From Chloroflexota bacterium (GTDB lineage Bacteria > Chloroflexota > UBA5177), in assembly GCA_025966365.1 (NCBI GenBank), contig JAICWV010000015.1, positions 1 through 38,600 of the forward strand: a stretch of DNA of 38,600 nucleotides, in the 5' to 3' direction. The position numbers and the translations under genes were made by a program. Shown here one piece after another: positions 30,572-37,799 of the stretch; the first letter of the stretch is position 1, and every line of letters starts with the position of its first letter. The notes under the pieces are model-generated. The model ran no database searches and was not told the DNA's origin. It saw only the letters and a program-made list of their open reading frames with translations.

Positions 30572-32143
30572 CTAGTAGCCCAGCGCCAGACTCTCAGTGC
30601 GTGGATCGGCGGCGCCCAGATAGGCATCGCTGTTCAGCACTTCGATAGCGTGCGCGTGTCCTGCCTGGGCGGTGTACGGGGGCCAGATCTGAACAACGTT
30701 TCCGCGCTGCTCCAGTCCCCGGACGGTCGCGTCGGCCACACGGCCCTCGACGGCGAGGATCGGCTTGCCCTCCTCGCTGCCCAGAACGGCGTCGAAGCGC
30801 GGCGCGTCTAGCGCCTTATCGAGCGGCATTCCTCGGTCCAGCATCCGGGTGAGGATCTCTACATGAATCTGGGATTGCATGCTCCCCCCCATGGTCCCGA
30901 AGACCAGCCAGGGCTGCTCCCCGCGAAACGCCATTGCCGGCATGAGCGTGTGCATCGTTCGCTTCCCGGGCGCGATCACGTTTACATGTTTGGGGTCCAG
31001 CGAGAACCAGGCGCCGCGGTTCTGGAGCATGATGCCGGTGCTGCCGCCCATGACGCCGGAGCCGATTCCGCGGTAGTTGCTCTCGATCAGCGATACCAGG
31101 TTGCCGTCCCCATCGGCAGCGCAGAGATAGATCGTATCTCCCGGCTCACCGGCCGGGGCGTTCACCGTTGCCCACTTGCCGACCAGCGCCGCCCGCCGCT
31201 CGGCATAGTCCGGAGACAGCAACGCGTCCACCGTCACCGTCATGTGACGGGAGTCGGTGAAGTAGCGCTCGCGATCGGCGTAGGCCAGCCGCGCCACCTC
31301 CGACAGCGTGTGGATATACTCTTCCTCTGTCCCGCAGATCGCCTCCGACGGAAGATTGCTCAGGATGTTCAGCATGATGAGGGCAGTCATGCCCTGAGAG
31401 TTGGGCGGCAGCTCGTAGACGGTAACGCCTCGATAGGAGGCCGAAACCAGGTCGACCCACTCGCCGGTGTGCTGCTCGAGATCGGCGGTGGAGAGCAGAC
31501 CACCCGCCTCTCGAACGGCGCGGACAATCTCTTTCCCGGTCGCGCCACGGTAGTAGGCATCGGGTCCCTCGGCGCCGATGGTGCGAAGGGATGCTGCCAG
31601 GGCGGGTTGGCGAAACATGCTCCCTTCGGTGGGTGCGGTGCCGCCGGGCAGGAAGGTCTCTCCGGCGGGCGTGGACGGGTGGAAAATCGCTGCACTCCGC
31701 TCGATGGATCGCTCGAACTCGGCTGATACCGGGAACCCTTCGTCGGCATAGCGGACAGCATCGTCCAGCAGAGACTGGAAGGGAAGTCGCCCGAAGCGCT
31801 GGTGCAGCCGCCACCACGCATCCACGCACCCGGGAACGGTAATGGTCAGGGGGCCGAACTGGGGCAGCGTCTCACTCCCCGCCAGATCCCGCATCCGCTC
31901 CGGCGTCGCGTCGGTCGGGGCGCGTCCGCTGCCGTTCAACCCGTGCAGAGAGCCGTCGTGGTAGACAATGGCGAAGAGGTCGCCGCCGATGCCGCATACA
32001 TAGGGCTTGACGACGGCCAGGACCGCATTGGTGGCGATCGCCGCGTCCACGGCATTCCCTCCTCGCCGCAAAATGTCCACACCCGCCCCCGTGGCCAGGT
32101 AGTGTGGAGAGGCAACCATTCCTCGACGGCCCAAAACTCGCAT
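30572..32143 (-). CDS. ggt: Gamma-glutamyltransferase family protein (YwrD-like, cytoplasmic)
   Basis: 523 residues, GGAG 8 bases before the ATG. The precursor is self-cleaved before a Thr that becomes the nucleophile of the small subunit. The candidate is Thr337 in 'GDTIYLCAADGDGNLVSLIE'. Other hallmarks are 'GNAVDAAIATNAVLAVVKPY', 'GIGGDLFAIVYHDG', 'PGCVDAWWRLHQRFG', 'YELPPNSQGMTALIMLNIL' and 'PSMVF'-like 'PWLVFGTMGGSMQSQIHVEI'. There is no signal peptide, unlike periplasmic glutathione hydrolases, so cytoplasmic substrates or a glutaryl/gamma-glutamyl acylase role are likely. Its start is only 12 bases from the divergent gene. Confidence 0.9.
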   Translation of the reverse strand: MRVLGRRGMVASPHYLATGAGVDILRRGGNAVDAAIATNAVLAVVKPYVCGIGGDLFAIVYHDGSLHGLNGSGRAPTDATPERMRDLAGSETLPQFGPLTITVPGCVDAWWRLHQRFGRLPFQSLLDDAVRYADEGFPVSAEFERSIERSAAIFHPSTPAGETFLPGGTAPTEGSMFRQPALAASLRTIGAEGPDAYYRGATGKEIVRAVREAGGLLSTADLEQHTGEWVDLVSASYRGVTVYELPPNSQGMTALIMLNILSNLPSEAICGTEEEYIHTLSEVARLAYADRERYFTDSRHMTVTVDALLSPDYAERRAALVGKWATVNAPAGEPGDTIYLCAADGDGNLVSLIESNYRGIGSGVMGGSTGIMLQNRGAWFSLDPKHVNVIAPGKRTMHTLMPAMAFRGEQPWLVFGTMGGSMQSQIHVEILTRMLDRGMPLDKALDAPRFDAVLGSEEGKPILAVEGRVADATVRGLEQRGNVVQIWPPYTAQAGHAHAIEVLNSDAYLGAADPRTESLALGY

Positions 32144-32155
32144 GTGTCACGCTCC

Positions 32156-32677
32156 ATGAAGTCTGTACTCCATCCTCACATACCCCGGTCTCCCACCATC
32201 TCGGTGGTGTTGCGGGCCGCGGTCCTGGCCGCTGCTTCCGGCGAGCGCATCATGATGCCAGCGGCGGTGCTTAGCTGGGCGACGGTCTCCGGGCGCATCT
32301 CGCTCACGCAGTGGCCGTTCAGCTTGCTGGGCCGACCCTGGGTCATGAATCTGTTCTGGTTCTCGGTGCTGGGCGAAATCGTTGCCGATAAGCTGCCCTT
32401 CACGCCCCCCCGCACGGACCCGGGGCCGCTCCTGGCAAGGGCAGCGTCCGGGGCAGGTGTGGCAGCCGCGCAATTCTCGGCCTCCAACCGGTCTCCCTGG
32501 GTTGGAGGGCTCCTCGGCGCTGGCGTGGCAGCAACGCAGACTTTTGCCGCTTACAGCGTCAGGGCCCGGCTCAACCAGGGCCTCCCCAACCCCGTTTCCG
32601 GCTCCGTTGGCGATCTCATCGCGCTGGCTTCCGCGCTGATGGCCGTTGCTTCAAAGAAAGAGCGCTGGATATGGTGA
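32156..32677 (+). CDS. DUF4126-like membrane protein
   Basis: 173 residues from the ATG at 32156, 12 bases from the divergent ggt start; no ribosome binding site is visible, so a start a few codons downstream is possible. Features of DUF4126 proteins are seen: 'RAAVLAAASGERIMMPAAVL' near residue 20, 'FWFSVLGEIVADKLPFTPPR' near 70, Gly/Ala-rich membrane segments 'GAGVAAAQF' and 'GGLLGAGVAATQTFA', and a closing 'GSVGDLIALASALMAV'. The function is unknown. It is followed closely (23 bases) by a cupredoxin-like gene. Confidence 0.7.
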   Translation: MKSVLHPHIPRSPTISVVLRAAVLAAASGERIMMPAAVLSWATVSGRISLTQWPFSLLGRPWVMNLFWFSVLGEIVADKLPFTPPRTDPGPLLARAASGAGVAAAQFSASNRSPWVGGLLGAGVAATQTFAAYSVRARLNQGLPNPVSGSVGDLIALASALMAVASKKERWIW

Positions 32678-32700
32678 AATAGCGAGGGAGGAGACCGCCG

Positions 32701-33123
32701 TTGGACATCCGCTTTGGCCTGGGGCTGCTCGGCGTCATCATTCTGGCTGTCGTGGTCGGGCTGATCGCGGCGCAATCACAATCGAAGACCGCGGCCGCGC
32801 CCGCGCCCACCGCCATTTCCCGGCCCATCCCCACACCGCAGGTCAACCACGTCAACATCGTGTCCGATGCCGCCAATAGCGGGGGGTTTTTCGTGCCCAC
32901 CTCGCTCACGGTTCAGGTCGGCCATCCGGTCACATTCGTCAACGACGATTCCAGCTCGCACAGTGTAATCGCCGACAACGGAGCCTTTAATAGCGGAGTG
33001 CTGACACCAGGTGAAACCTTCACCTGGACGCCAAAGAAGCCGGGCCGCTACGAGTACTCCGACTTCCTTGTCCCCTCCTTGCACGGGGCACTGGAAGTCG
33101 TCACCTTCCCCGTCGCCGGGTAG
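32701..33123 (+). CDS. Membrane-anchored cupredoxin-fold protein lacking copper ligands
   Basis: 140 residues from a TTG with GGAGGAG about 9 bases upstream. One N-terminal membrane helix (6-24) and a Pro/Ala linker precede a plastocyanin-like domain: 'FVPTSLTVQVGHPVTFVNDD', 'SSSHSVIADNGAFNSGVLTP' with His87, and 'KPGRYEYSDFLVPSLHGALE'. In copper-binding relatives the last motif is Y-x-Y-H-C-x-x-H-P-x-M. Here the positions are Asp121, Val124 and Leu127, so Cys, His and Met are all replaced and only His87 remains. Electron transfer by a type 1 site is therefore unlikely. It is cotranscribed with acylphosphatase, 4 bases apart. Confidence 0.82.
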   Translation: MDIRFGLGLLGVIILAVVVGLIAAQSQSKTAAAPAPTAISRPIPTPQVNHVNIVSDAANSGGFFVPTSLTVQVGHPVTFVNDDSSSHSVIADNGAFNSGVLTPGETFTWTPKKPGRYEYSDFLVPSLHGALEVVTFPVAG

Positions 33124-33127
33124 CTGC

Positions 33128-33400
33128 GTGACCGTCCGCGTCCGGCTGCGGATCCATGGACACGTTCAAGGAGTCTCCTTCCGCTACTACGCGCGCCGGC
33201 AAGCCTCGGCACTCGGGCTGTCCGGCTGGGTCCGCAACCGACCGGATGGAACGGTCGAGGCGGAGGCTCAGGGCCCCGAAGACGCGGTGAACCGATTCAT
33301 CGGCTGGGCACGAGACGGACCGTCGCTGGCGAGCGTGGAGCGGGTTGAGGTCGATCGCGTCCCACCCCAGGACGGCGAGACCTTTCGCATAACCCACTAG
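33128..33400 (+). CDS. acyP: Acylphosphatase
   Basis: 90 residues from a GTG, the standard size. It hydrolyses acyl phosphates such as acetyl phosphate or 1,3-bisphosphoglycerate. Signature 1 'RIHGHVQGVSFRYYARRQAS' carries the phosphate-binding Arg, and 'LSGWVRNRPDGTVEAEAQGP' contains the catalytic Asn and signature 2. It follows the cupredoxin-like gene by 4 bases, and coupling may replace a ribosome binding site. The stop overlaps the convergent Lrp-type gene by 4 bases. Confidence 0.94.
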   Translation: MTVRVRLRIHGHVQGVSFRYYARRQASALGLSGWVRNRPDGTVEAEAQGPEDAVNRFIGWARDGPSLASVERVEVDRVPPQDGETFRITH

Positions 33401-33702
33401 GAATCGGCTTCAGCAGGCGGGTCCTCTTCCATGCCGATGGCGAAGAGCCGGTCGAGGTCGTGGCGGGAGAAGCACTGGAAGGCCATGAGCGTCTCGGTTC
33501 GCGCGATTCCCTGCAAGCGCTGCAGCTTGCCCGGCACGACCTCTGCCATGTCGCTGTATTCCTTGACGCGGAGAATCGCCACCAGGTCGTATTCGCCGGC
33601 CACGGAGTAGACTTCGGAGACCTCAGGAATATCCAGTAGCTCCTGGGCCACGTCGGGCGTGGAGCCGCGCGCTGTTTGGATGAGAACGATAGCCGTGATC
33701 AT
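33397..33702 (-). CDS. Lrp/AsnC ligand-binding (RAM) domain protein
   Basis: 101 residues, no helix-turn-helix. It is a stand-alone RAM domain: 'AIVLIQTARGSTPDVAQELL', 'VYSVAGEYDLVAILRVKEYS' (the V-x-G-x-Y-D motif) and 'LQRLQGIARTETLMAFQCFS'. Such proteins bind amino acids and form ring oligomers, sometimes modulating full-length Lrp proteins. The Glu/Asp-rich end is an extension. GGAGG is 9 bases before the ATG. Confidence 0.9.
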   Translation of the reverse strand: MITAIVLIQTARGSTPDVAQELLDIPEVSEVYSVAGEYDLVAILRVKEYSDMAEVVPGKLQRLQGIARTETLMAFQCFSRHDLDRLFAIGMEEDPPAEADS

Positions 33703-33787
33703 GGACCCGCACCTCCAGACGATCTCACTCTACCCGAGACGTGTCACGCGCGAGCACCGACCCGCGTTGTAGTGGTAGGAGCGACTC

Positions 33788-34498
33788 ATGAAGTACGTCC
33801 GAACCCTGTGCTGTCTGGCGGTGCTGCTCTTCTCGGCGGTTACGGCAGCTCCGGTGTCCGCAGCCACTCGGTCGTTGTCGTTGGTATCCCTGGCCGGGAA
33901 AGGTGTCGGAGTGCACGGAGCAGGGTGGGGACACGGCCGCGTGGTGCTCTCCCTTCAGACCGGCCCGTGGGTACTCGCCGTGAGTTTGCGGCCGACAGCC
34001 ACCGGGACCTTCACCGTCACCGCTCCCGGCGTCAACCTCTGTGCCGGAGTGGTGTTGGTGGCCCATGACACGCACGGACACGGCAAGAAGGTCCACGGCC
34101 CTCCGCTTGGATGCGCCAGTCCGGCCGACTACCCGCGTCCGCGGCTCCAGGTCACGCTCGGAAAGCGCGTTGCGTCCCCGACGGTCCGCATTTTGGACGC
34201 GCATCCGGCCTCGATCACACTCCATGTAGGTGATGTTCTGTACCTCTGGGAGCCGGGTACCACGGCACCGTTCTTCAGCCCTCGCGAGTCAGGTACCCCC
34301 GGTGTTTTGCAGTTGATCGCCCAGGGGCAGACGACGGCAAAACCGTGCGCTGAGGCAGAGTGTGCTGCCGGGTTCTACTGGAAGTGGCTGGCAGTCAAGA
34401 CTGGCGACAGCGGAATCGAGCTCTCGGCAGCCTGCCGCCAATCGAAGCCGCCCTGCATGCTGCCGGACTTCGTGATTCGCGTCCAGGTCGTGCCGTGA
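33788..34498 (+). CDS. Secreted protein, Cys-containing, unknown
   Basis: 236 residues with TAGGAG 6 bases before the ATG. Signal peptide 1-26 ('CCLAVLLFSAVTAAPVSA'). The mature protein is mostly beta with a His/Gly-rich patch ('VHGAGWGHGR', 'DTHGHGKKVHG') and several Cys (for instance in 'KPCAEAECAAGFYW' and 'SAACRQSKPPCM') that could form disulfides. The W-G-H-G/H-G-H-G patch might bind metal or sugar; this is speculation. No family recognised. It is monocistronic. Confidence 0.65.
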   Translation: MKYVRTLCCLAVLLFSAVTAAPVSAATRSLSLVSLAGKGVGVHGAGWGHGRVVLSLQTGPWVLAVSLRPTATGTFTVTAPGVNLCAGVVLVAHDTHGHGKKVHGPPLGCASPADYPRPRLQVTLGKRVASPTVRILDAHPASITLHVGDVLYLWEPGTTAPFFSPRESGTPGVLQLIAQGQTTAKPCAEAECAAGFYWKWLAVKTGDSGIELSAACRQSKPPCMLPDFVIRVQVVP

Positions 34499-34561
34499 AC
34501 CTGAGACGTTTCGGATGGCACTCCCTGGTAGGGGCGCGATTCCATTGCGTCCTCAACTCAA

Positions 34562-34584
34562 ATCTGCACGGAGTATGCGCAGAT
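34562..34584 (-). terminator. Possible terminator of the GAF gene
   Basis: ATCTGC (34562-34567) and GCAGAT (34579-34584) form a stem just beyond the GAF gene stop; on the minus strand it is followed by TTTGAGTT. Stem is short, so confidence is low. Confidence 0.35.
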
Positions 34585-34585
34585 C

Positions 34586-35410
34586 CTAACTCGCGTTGCG
34601 AGCGATGCTGGTAAGGACCTCGATTGCCAGCCGGCGGGAGCGGTCTCCGCGACGGCCGATGCGCTGGACCAGGCGTGCCAGCTCAAGGGTGCCGTCGATG
34701 GCGTCGTTGCCGTCGGCCAGAGCACCACGCGCCGCATCCGCCAGCGGCTCGTTGCCACGTCCCTCCGCCGCGCTCTCCAGCTCTTGAATCAAGAGTCGGC
34801 CGATGGTGCTCACCATACGTGCCTGCTCGACACCGATAGCGGCGGGCCGCGCGAAGAGGCCGAGCAGATCCATGTCGTCAAGCCCGAACGACGCGGCGCT
34901 GGCCTTGTCCAGCACCGAGAGGACGCCGATGACGTCCTCGCTGACGATCAAGGGGACCGCCAGGATGGACTTGGGCACGTAGCCGGTGGATTTGGCGAAG
35001 TCCTTGGCGAAGCGCGGGTCGCGCATGACGTCGGAGACGGCAATCGGCTCGCCGGTCATCACCACCCAGCCGGAAATCCCCTGGTGGGCCGGAAACCGCC
35101 GGTTGAGGACGGCATCGCCGTCGGTCGAGGCCTCGAACACCAGCTCGTTCGTCTCCTCGTCCAGAATGCTGACCGAGGCAGCGCGGGCATCGAAGATGCG
35201 CCGAGCTGCTTCCACGATTCCGGCCAGCAGCGCCCGATACGGCGTCTGGCCGACGGTGGCGCTGACCACATCCGACAACTCCAGTACACCGCGCAGAGCA
35301 CCGGCGGCGCCGCGCGACTCGAGCTCCGACTGCAGCCGGTGAATCTGGACTGCCTGCGTCGCTACGGTAGCTCGCGCCGACTCCAGTTCTTGCTGCAGAT
35401 CCTCCGTCAT
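34586..35410 (-). CDS. GAF-domain sensor protein with N-terminal coiled coil
   Basis: 274 residues. The start at 35410 has AGGAGG just upstream and overlaps the subtilisin stop (ATGA). Residues 1-35 are a coiled coil. The GAF domain at about 55-205 includes 'RRIFDARAASVSILDEETNE', 'FPAHQGISGWVVMTGEPIAV' and 'SILAVPLIVSEDVIGVLSVL', the usual small-molecule or redox-sensing core. A helical C-terminal region follows, with no histidine kinase, cyclase or DNA-binding domain visible. It therefore likely acts by protein contact, and its coupling to the protease suggests it regulates or is cut by that enzyme. Confidence 0.86.
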   Translation of the reverse strand: MTEDLQQELESARATVATQAVQIHRLQSELESRGAAGALRGVLELSDVVSATVGQTPYRALLAGIVEAARRIFDARAASVSILDEETNELVFEASTDGDAVLNRRFPAHQGISGWVVMTGEPIAVSDVMRDPRFAKDFAKSTGYVPKSILAVPLIVSEDVIGVLSVLDKASAASFGLDDMDLLGLFARPAAIGVEQARMVSTIGRLLIQELESAAEGRGNEPLADAARGALADGNDAIDGTLELARLVQRIGRRGDRSRRLAIEVLTSIARNAS

Positions 35411-36252
35411 CCGATCCTCCTCGACTGTGCCTGCCGGACGTTCTTCGCGGTGTAGTACAGAACGCTTTTGATCTGGAAGGGGGTCAGCTCGGGGTGTTTG
35501 CCCAGAATTAGCGCCACGATCCCCGCGATATGGGGCGTTGCGTAGCTGTTTCCGGTTCCCACGGCAGTGGACTTCCCGGCCCAGGCCAGCTCCAGGTCCA
35601 CGCCCGGCGCCGTAAATTCCACCGGTGGGTCGGGATTGTAATAGAAGGTGAAGGGATCGTGCTCGGCATGGCTGGCTACCGAGATCACCGAGGCGAAGAG
35701 CCATGGGTAGCTGTAGACCGGCGTGTTGTTGGCGGAGGACACGATCACCGTGTTCTGGAAGTACGCCTCGTCGGCGAGGTCGTGCAACGCCCGCACGTGC
35801 TCCTGTTTGCGTGTGCTCAAGCTGAGGTTGATGATGTTCATTCCCTGGTCAATGGCCCAGCGCACGCCCGCGATCAAGGCATCGCCTCCGCCCTTGAGAT
35901 TCTGACCGAGGACACGGGCACTGTAGAGCTCCGCCTCCGGAGCGAGAGAGTGGATGATCCCGGCGCAGGCGGTGGCGTGGCCGAAGAGATCGTCGTGCGG
36001 CTCCTCGCGCACGATCGGACCTTCCGGTCCCTTCTCGACCAGGATCCCGCCGCGGACCATACCGCCGACCATGGGATGATCGGCCTCGATTCCGGAGTCC
36101 ACGATGCAAACCCGTACCCCTTTGCCGGTACTCCCGCCCCAGGCCCATTCCGGGGTGATTTCGACATTGGGCACGGGAATGATGGGTGGTTGATCTTCCG
36201 GCCGTGTGGGCCAGCTAAAAGCGGGAAGCTCGTCGTCTTCTTCGTCGTCCAT
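35407..36252 (-). CDS. Subtilisin-like serine peptidase (S8), intracellular type
   Basis: 281 residues from the ATG at 36252, which follows an acidic-coding start and sits 7 bases after a TATAGT box. There is no signal peptide and no classical prodomain; only a short acidic/Pro-rich leader (1-40) precedes the domain. The triad is complete: Asp52 in 'VRVCIVDSGIEADHP', His92 in 'LFGHATACAGIIH', Ser236 in 'GTGNSYATPHIAGIVALIL'. The oxyanion Asn is in 'VIVSSANNTP'. The protease probably acts in the cytoplasm. It is translationally coupled to a GAF protein and lies downstream of the His-rich repeat gene, separated by a terminator-like hairpin. Confidence 0.92.
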   Translation of the reverse strand: MDDEEDDELPAFSWPTRPEDQPPIIPVPNVEITPEWAWGGSTGKGVRVCIVDSGIEADHPMVGGMVRGGILVEKGPEGPIVREEPHDDLFGHATACAGIIHSLAPEAELYSARVLGQNLKGGGDALIAGVRWAIDQGMNIINLSLSTRKQEHVRALHDLADEAYFQNTVIVSSANNTPVYSYPWLFASVISVASHAEHDPFTFYYNPDPPVEFTAPGVDLELAWAGKSTAVGTGNSYATPHIAGIVALILGKHPELTPFQIKSVLYYTAKNVRQAQSRRIG

Positions 36253-36259
36253 GACGCTA

Positions 36260-36265
36260 ACTATA
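36260..36265 (-). promoter_or_regulatory. -10 box TATAGT seven bases before the S8 peptidase start
   Basis: On the minus strand TATAGT is followed by TAGCGTC and the ATG at 36252, with no Shine-Dalgarno sequence. This is the second leaderless-type start in the window. It lies just beyond the hairpin that ends the upstream unit. Confidence 0.45.
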
Positions 36266-36275
36266 CCTAATGAAA

Positions 36276-36307
36276 AGAGACGGATCGCACAAGTGCGATC
36301 CGTCTCT
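36276..36307 (-). terminator. Terminator after the His-rich repeat gene
   Basis: A perfect 15-bp stem (36276-36290 with 36293-36307, loop of 2) ends on the minus strand in TTTTC. It should stop transcripts of the His-rich gene 45 bases after its stop codon, so the peptidase gene has its own promoter. Confidence 0.8.
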
Positions 36308-36352
36308 GCTTCGGCTAGGGATTGGCGGGAAGCCAACCCGCACAGTAGTGAG

Positions 36353-36907
36353 CTAAAGGTTGCCCGTCATCTTGGGGGCGCCGTGATGGGTGTGCTTGGC
36401 GAAGCTGTGGCCCTCGACGTCGTCCTCCTCGATCTCATCCTGGCGCGGGGCGCCGTGATGGATGTGCTTGGGGGCGCCGTGATGGGTGTGCTTCGAGAAG
36501 CTGTGGCCCTCGACGTCGTCGCCCTCTGTCTCGTCCTGACGGGGGGCACCGTGGTGCACGTGCTTGGGCGCACCGTGGTGGGTGTGCTTGGGCATGCCGT
36601 GACCTTCCACGTCCTCGATCTCATCCTGGCGCGGAGCGCCGTGATGGATGTGCTTGGGGGCGCCGTGGTGGGTGTGCTTGGGCAGGGCGTGGCCTTCAAC
36701 GTCGTTGTCTTCGGTCTCGTCCTGACGGGGGGCACCGTGGTGCACGTGCTTGGGAGCGCCGTGGTGGGTGTGCTTGTGACCCTCGACATCCTCATCCTCA
36801 TGATGAGGACGACCGTGGTGGGTATGCTTCGACTCGGTGGGCTGGCCAAAAGTCGAGCTGCCGTGATCGCCTTCCAGGGACTCGTTGTTGATTTTCTCGT
36901 CGTTCAT
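36353..36907 (-). CDS. Histidine-rich tandem-repeat protein (KHTHHGAP / DVEGH)
   Basis: 184 residues, 38 of them His, no Cys, no signal peptide, and AGAGG upstream of the ATG. After an acidic leader (1-26) comes a degenerate unit (27-44), then four full units of 30-32 residues starting at 45, 77, 107 and 139, and a partial fifth (171-178). Each unit is 'KHTHHGAPKH(V/I)HHGAP', an acidic spacer 'RQDE(T/I)E', then 'DVEGH' and three variable residues. Units 1 and 3 share HVHH/DETE, units 2 and 4 HIHH/DEIE, so a two-unit block was duplicated. H-x-H-H clusters could chelate zinc, nickel or copper. An alternative is a precursor cut between acidic and basic blocks. The antisense hydrophobic frame is a shadow. 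Family not recognised. Confidence 0.85.
   Translation of the reverse strand: MNDEKINNESLEGDHGSSTFGQPTESKHTHHGRPHHEDEDVEGHKHTHHGAPKHVHHGAPRQDETEDNDVEGHALPKHTHHGAPKHIHHGAPRQDEIEDVEGHGMPKHTHHGAPKHVHHGAPRQDETEGDDVEGHSFSKHTHHGAPKHIHHGAPRQDEIEEDDVEGHSFAKHTHHGAPKMTGNL
36390..36826 (-). repeat. Tandem DNA repeat encoding the His-rich units (90-96 bp period)
   Basis: The four protein units are also highly alike at DNA level, with units 2 and 4 nearly identical over more than 60 bases (36431-36500 and 36613-36682). Recent duplication and copy-number change are likely. Confidence 0.8.
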
Positions 36908-36924
36908 TACTCTAACCTCTCACT

Positions 36925-36995
36925 TGAACTACTGTGGCCGATTGGCTTTGTAGTTCACACTGTATTCTTGCGCCGGGAACGGCGCTATGAACTAC
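36925..36995. promoter_or_regulatory. Three copies of TGAACTAC upstream of the His-rich gene
   Basis: TGAACTAC occurs at 36925-36932 and 36988-36995, and its inverse GTAGTTCA at 36950-36957, all in the 98-base gap before the His-rich gene. The direct copies are 63 bases apart (about six turns); the first and second form an inverted pair. TCACA half-sites at 36997 and 37006 resemble Crp/Fnr sites. It is a candidate operator cluster. Confidence 0.45.
36971..36984 (-). terminator. Short hairpin CGCCG-GGAA-CGGCG after the Crp/Fnr gene
   Basis: A 5-bp GC stem with a 4-base loop lies about 22 bases after the regulator's stop. It is weak as a terminator, so readthrough into the His-rich gene is possible. 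Confidence 0.35.
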
Positions 36996-37005
36996 TTCAC
37001 ATTTC

Positions 37006-37698
37006 TCACAAAGTTCCTACCGCGTACTCCTCCAGTGCCTCCCGATCCAGAATCCGAATGCGGCCACGCCATAGCTGTACGACCCCTTCATCCACCAATG
37101 CGTTCAGATGCTTGTTGACGCTTTCCCTGGTGGCCCCCGTCATGTGGGCGAGGTGTTGCTGGGTCAGCCGGAAGGTGTTGTCTGTCCCGTCCAGCATTCC
37201 GCCGCTCTGCAGGGAGAGGAGTCTTCGTGCCAGCCTGCTCCGGACGTCCATCAGCGCCAGCTCATCCACCAGATCGGTACAGCGGCGCAGCTGGCGCACC
37301 ACCACCTGAAGGCATGAAAAAAGCGCCGAAGGGTGCTGTTCCAGAAACTCGCGGAACAGTGAGCGGGACAGGAAGAGGGCCGTGGTCGGCTCCTCCGCTG
37401 TAGCACTGGCCGAGCGCGGCTCGTCGTCAAACAGGGCCAGCTCGCCGAAGTACTCGCCCGGCTCGTGCAGGGTGATGATCACTTCGTCGCCGCTGGCGTT
37501 CTCGCGGCTGATCCGGACATGGCCGTCGGTGACAATGTAGAGCCCATCGCCACGGTCTCCCTGGGAGAAGATCAGCTCGTTGCGGCCGTACTCACGGCGC
37601 GCCACCTGCCGCACCAGGACCGCGAACTCCGTATCGGGGAGGTCGCGGAACAGGGCGACATCGCGAAGAACCAGGCTGGATGCACCGGAGACAGCCAT
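37006..37698 (-). CDS. Crp/Fnr-family transcription regulator
   Basis: 230 residues from the ATG at 37698; a GTG at 37725 is an alternative. The N-terminal cyclic nucleotide-binding fold (about 10-120) contains 'LIFSQGDRGDGLYIVTDGHV', 'EVIITLHEPGEYFGELALFD' and 'EPRSASATAEEPTTALFL', where the G-E-L-A-L-F-D and P-R-S-A-S match cAMP-binding contacts. The C-terminal HTH_Crp domain includes 'RLTQQHLAHMTGATRESVNK' and 'HLNALVDEGVVQLWRGRIRI'. It lacks the Cys cluster of Fnr, so cAMP or another nucleotide is the likely ligand. It is divergent from an MFS transporter and upstream of the His-rich gene. Confidence 0.93.
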   Translation of the reverse strand: MAVSGASSLVLRDVALFRDLPDTEFAVLVRQVARREYGRNELIFSQGDRGDGLYIVTDGHVRISRENASGDEVIITLHEPGEYFGELALFDDEPRSASATAEEPTTALFLSRSLFREFLEQHPSALFSCLQVVVRQLRRCTDLVDELALMDVRSRLARRLLSLQSGGMLDGTDNTFRLTQQHLAHMTGATRESVNKHLNALVDEGVVQLWRGRIRILDREALEEYAVGTL

Positions 37699-37799
37699 AT
37701 GGTGTGTATCGTCACCGTAGCACACCCGGCGAGGGTTGTCATCTTCGTTGCCGACACGCGTGGGGTTACGATAGCATCATTGCATTCCGGGGAGTGGCG

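Noticed and set aside
34586-36907. Complete RiPP gene cluster
   Set aside because: No YcaO, radical SAM, lanthionine synthetase or dedicated transporter is visible, so only the precursor-protease idea is kept as a hypothesis.
36353-36907. His-rich gene as a low-complexity artefact
   Set aside because: It has a ribosome binding site, a non-repeat leader, a stop followed by a strong terminator, and in-frame indels of whole codons between units, all supporting a real gene.
36206-37309. Long plus-strand open frame (367 codons) with hydrophobic Val/Leu repeats
   Set aside because: It is antisense to the His-rich repeat gene and parts of the S8 and Crp genes; its hydrophobic repeat is the complement of His/Gly/Asp codons, and it has no ribosome binding site.
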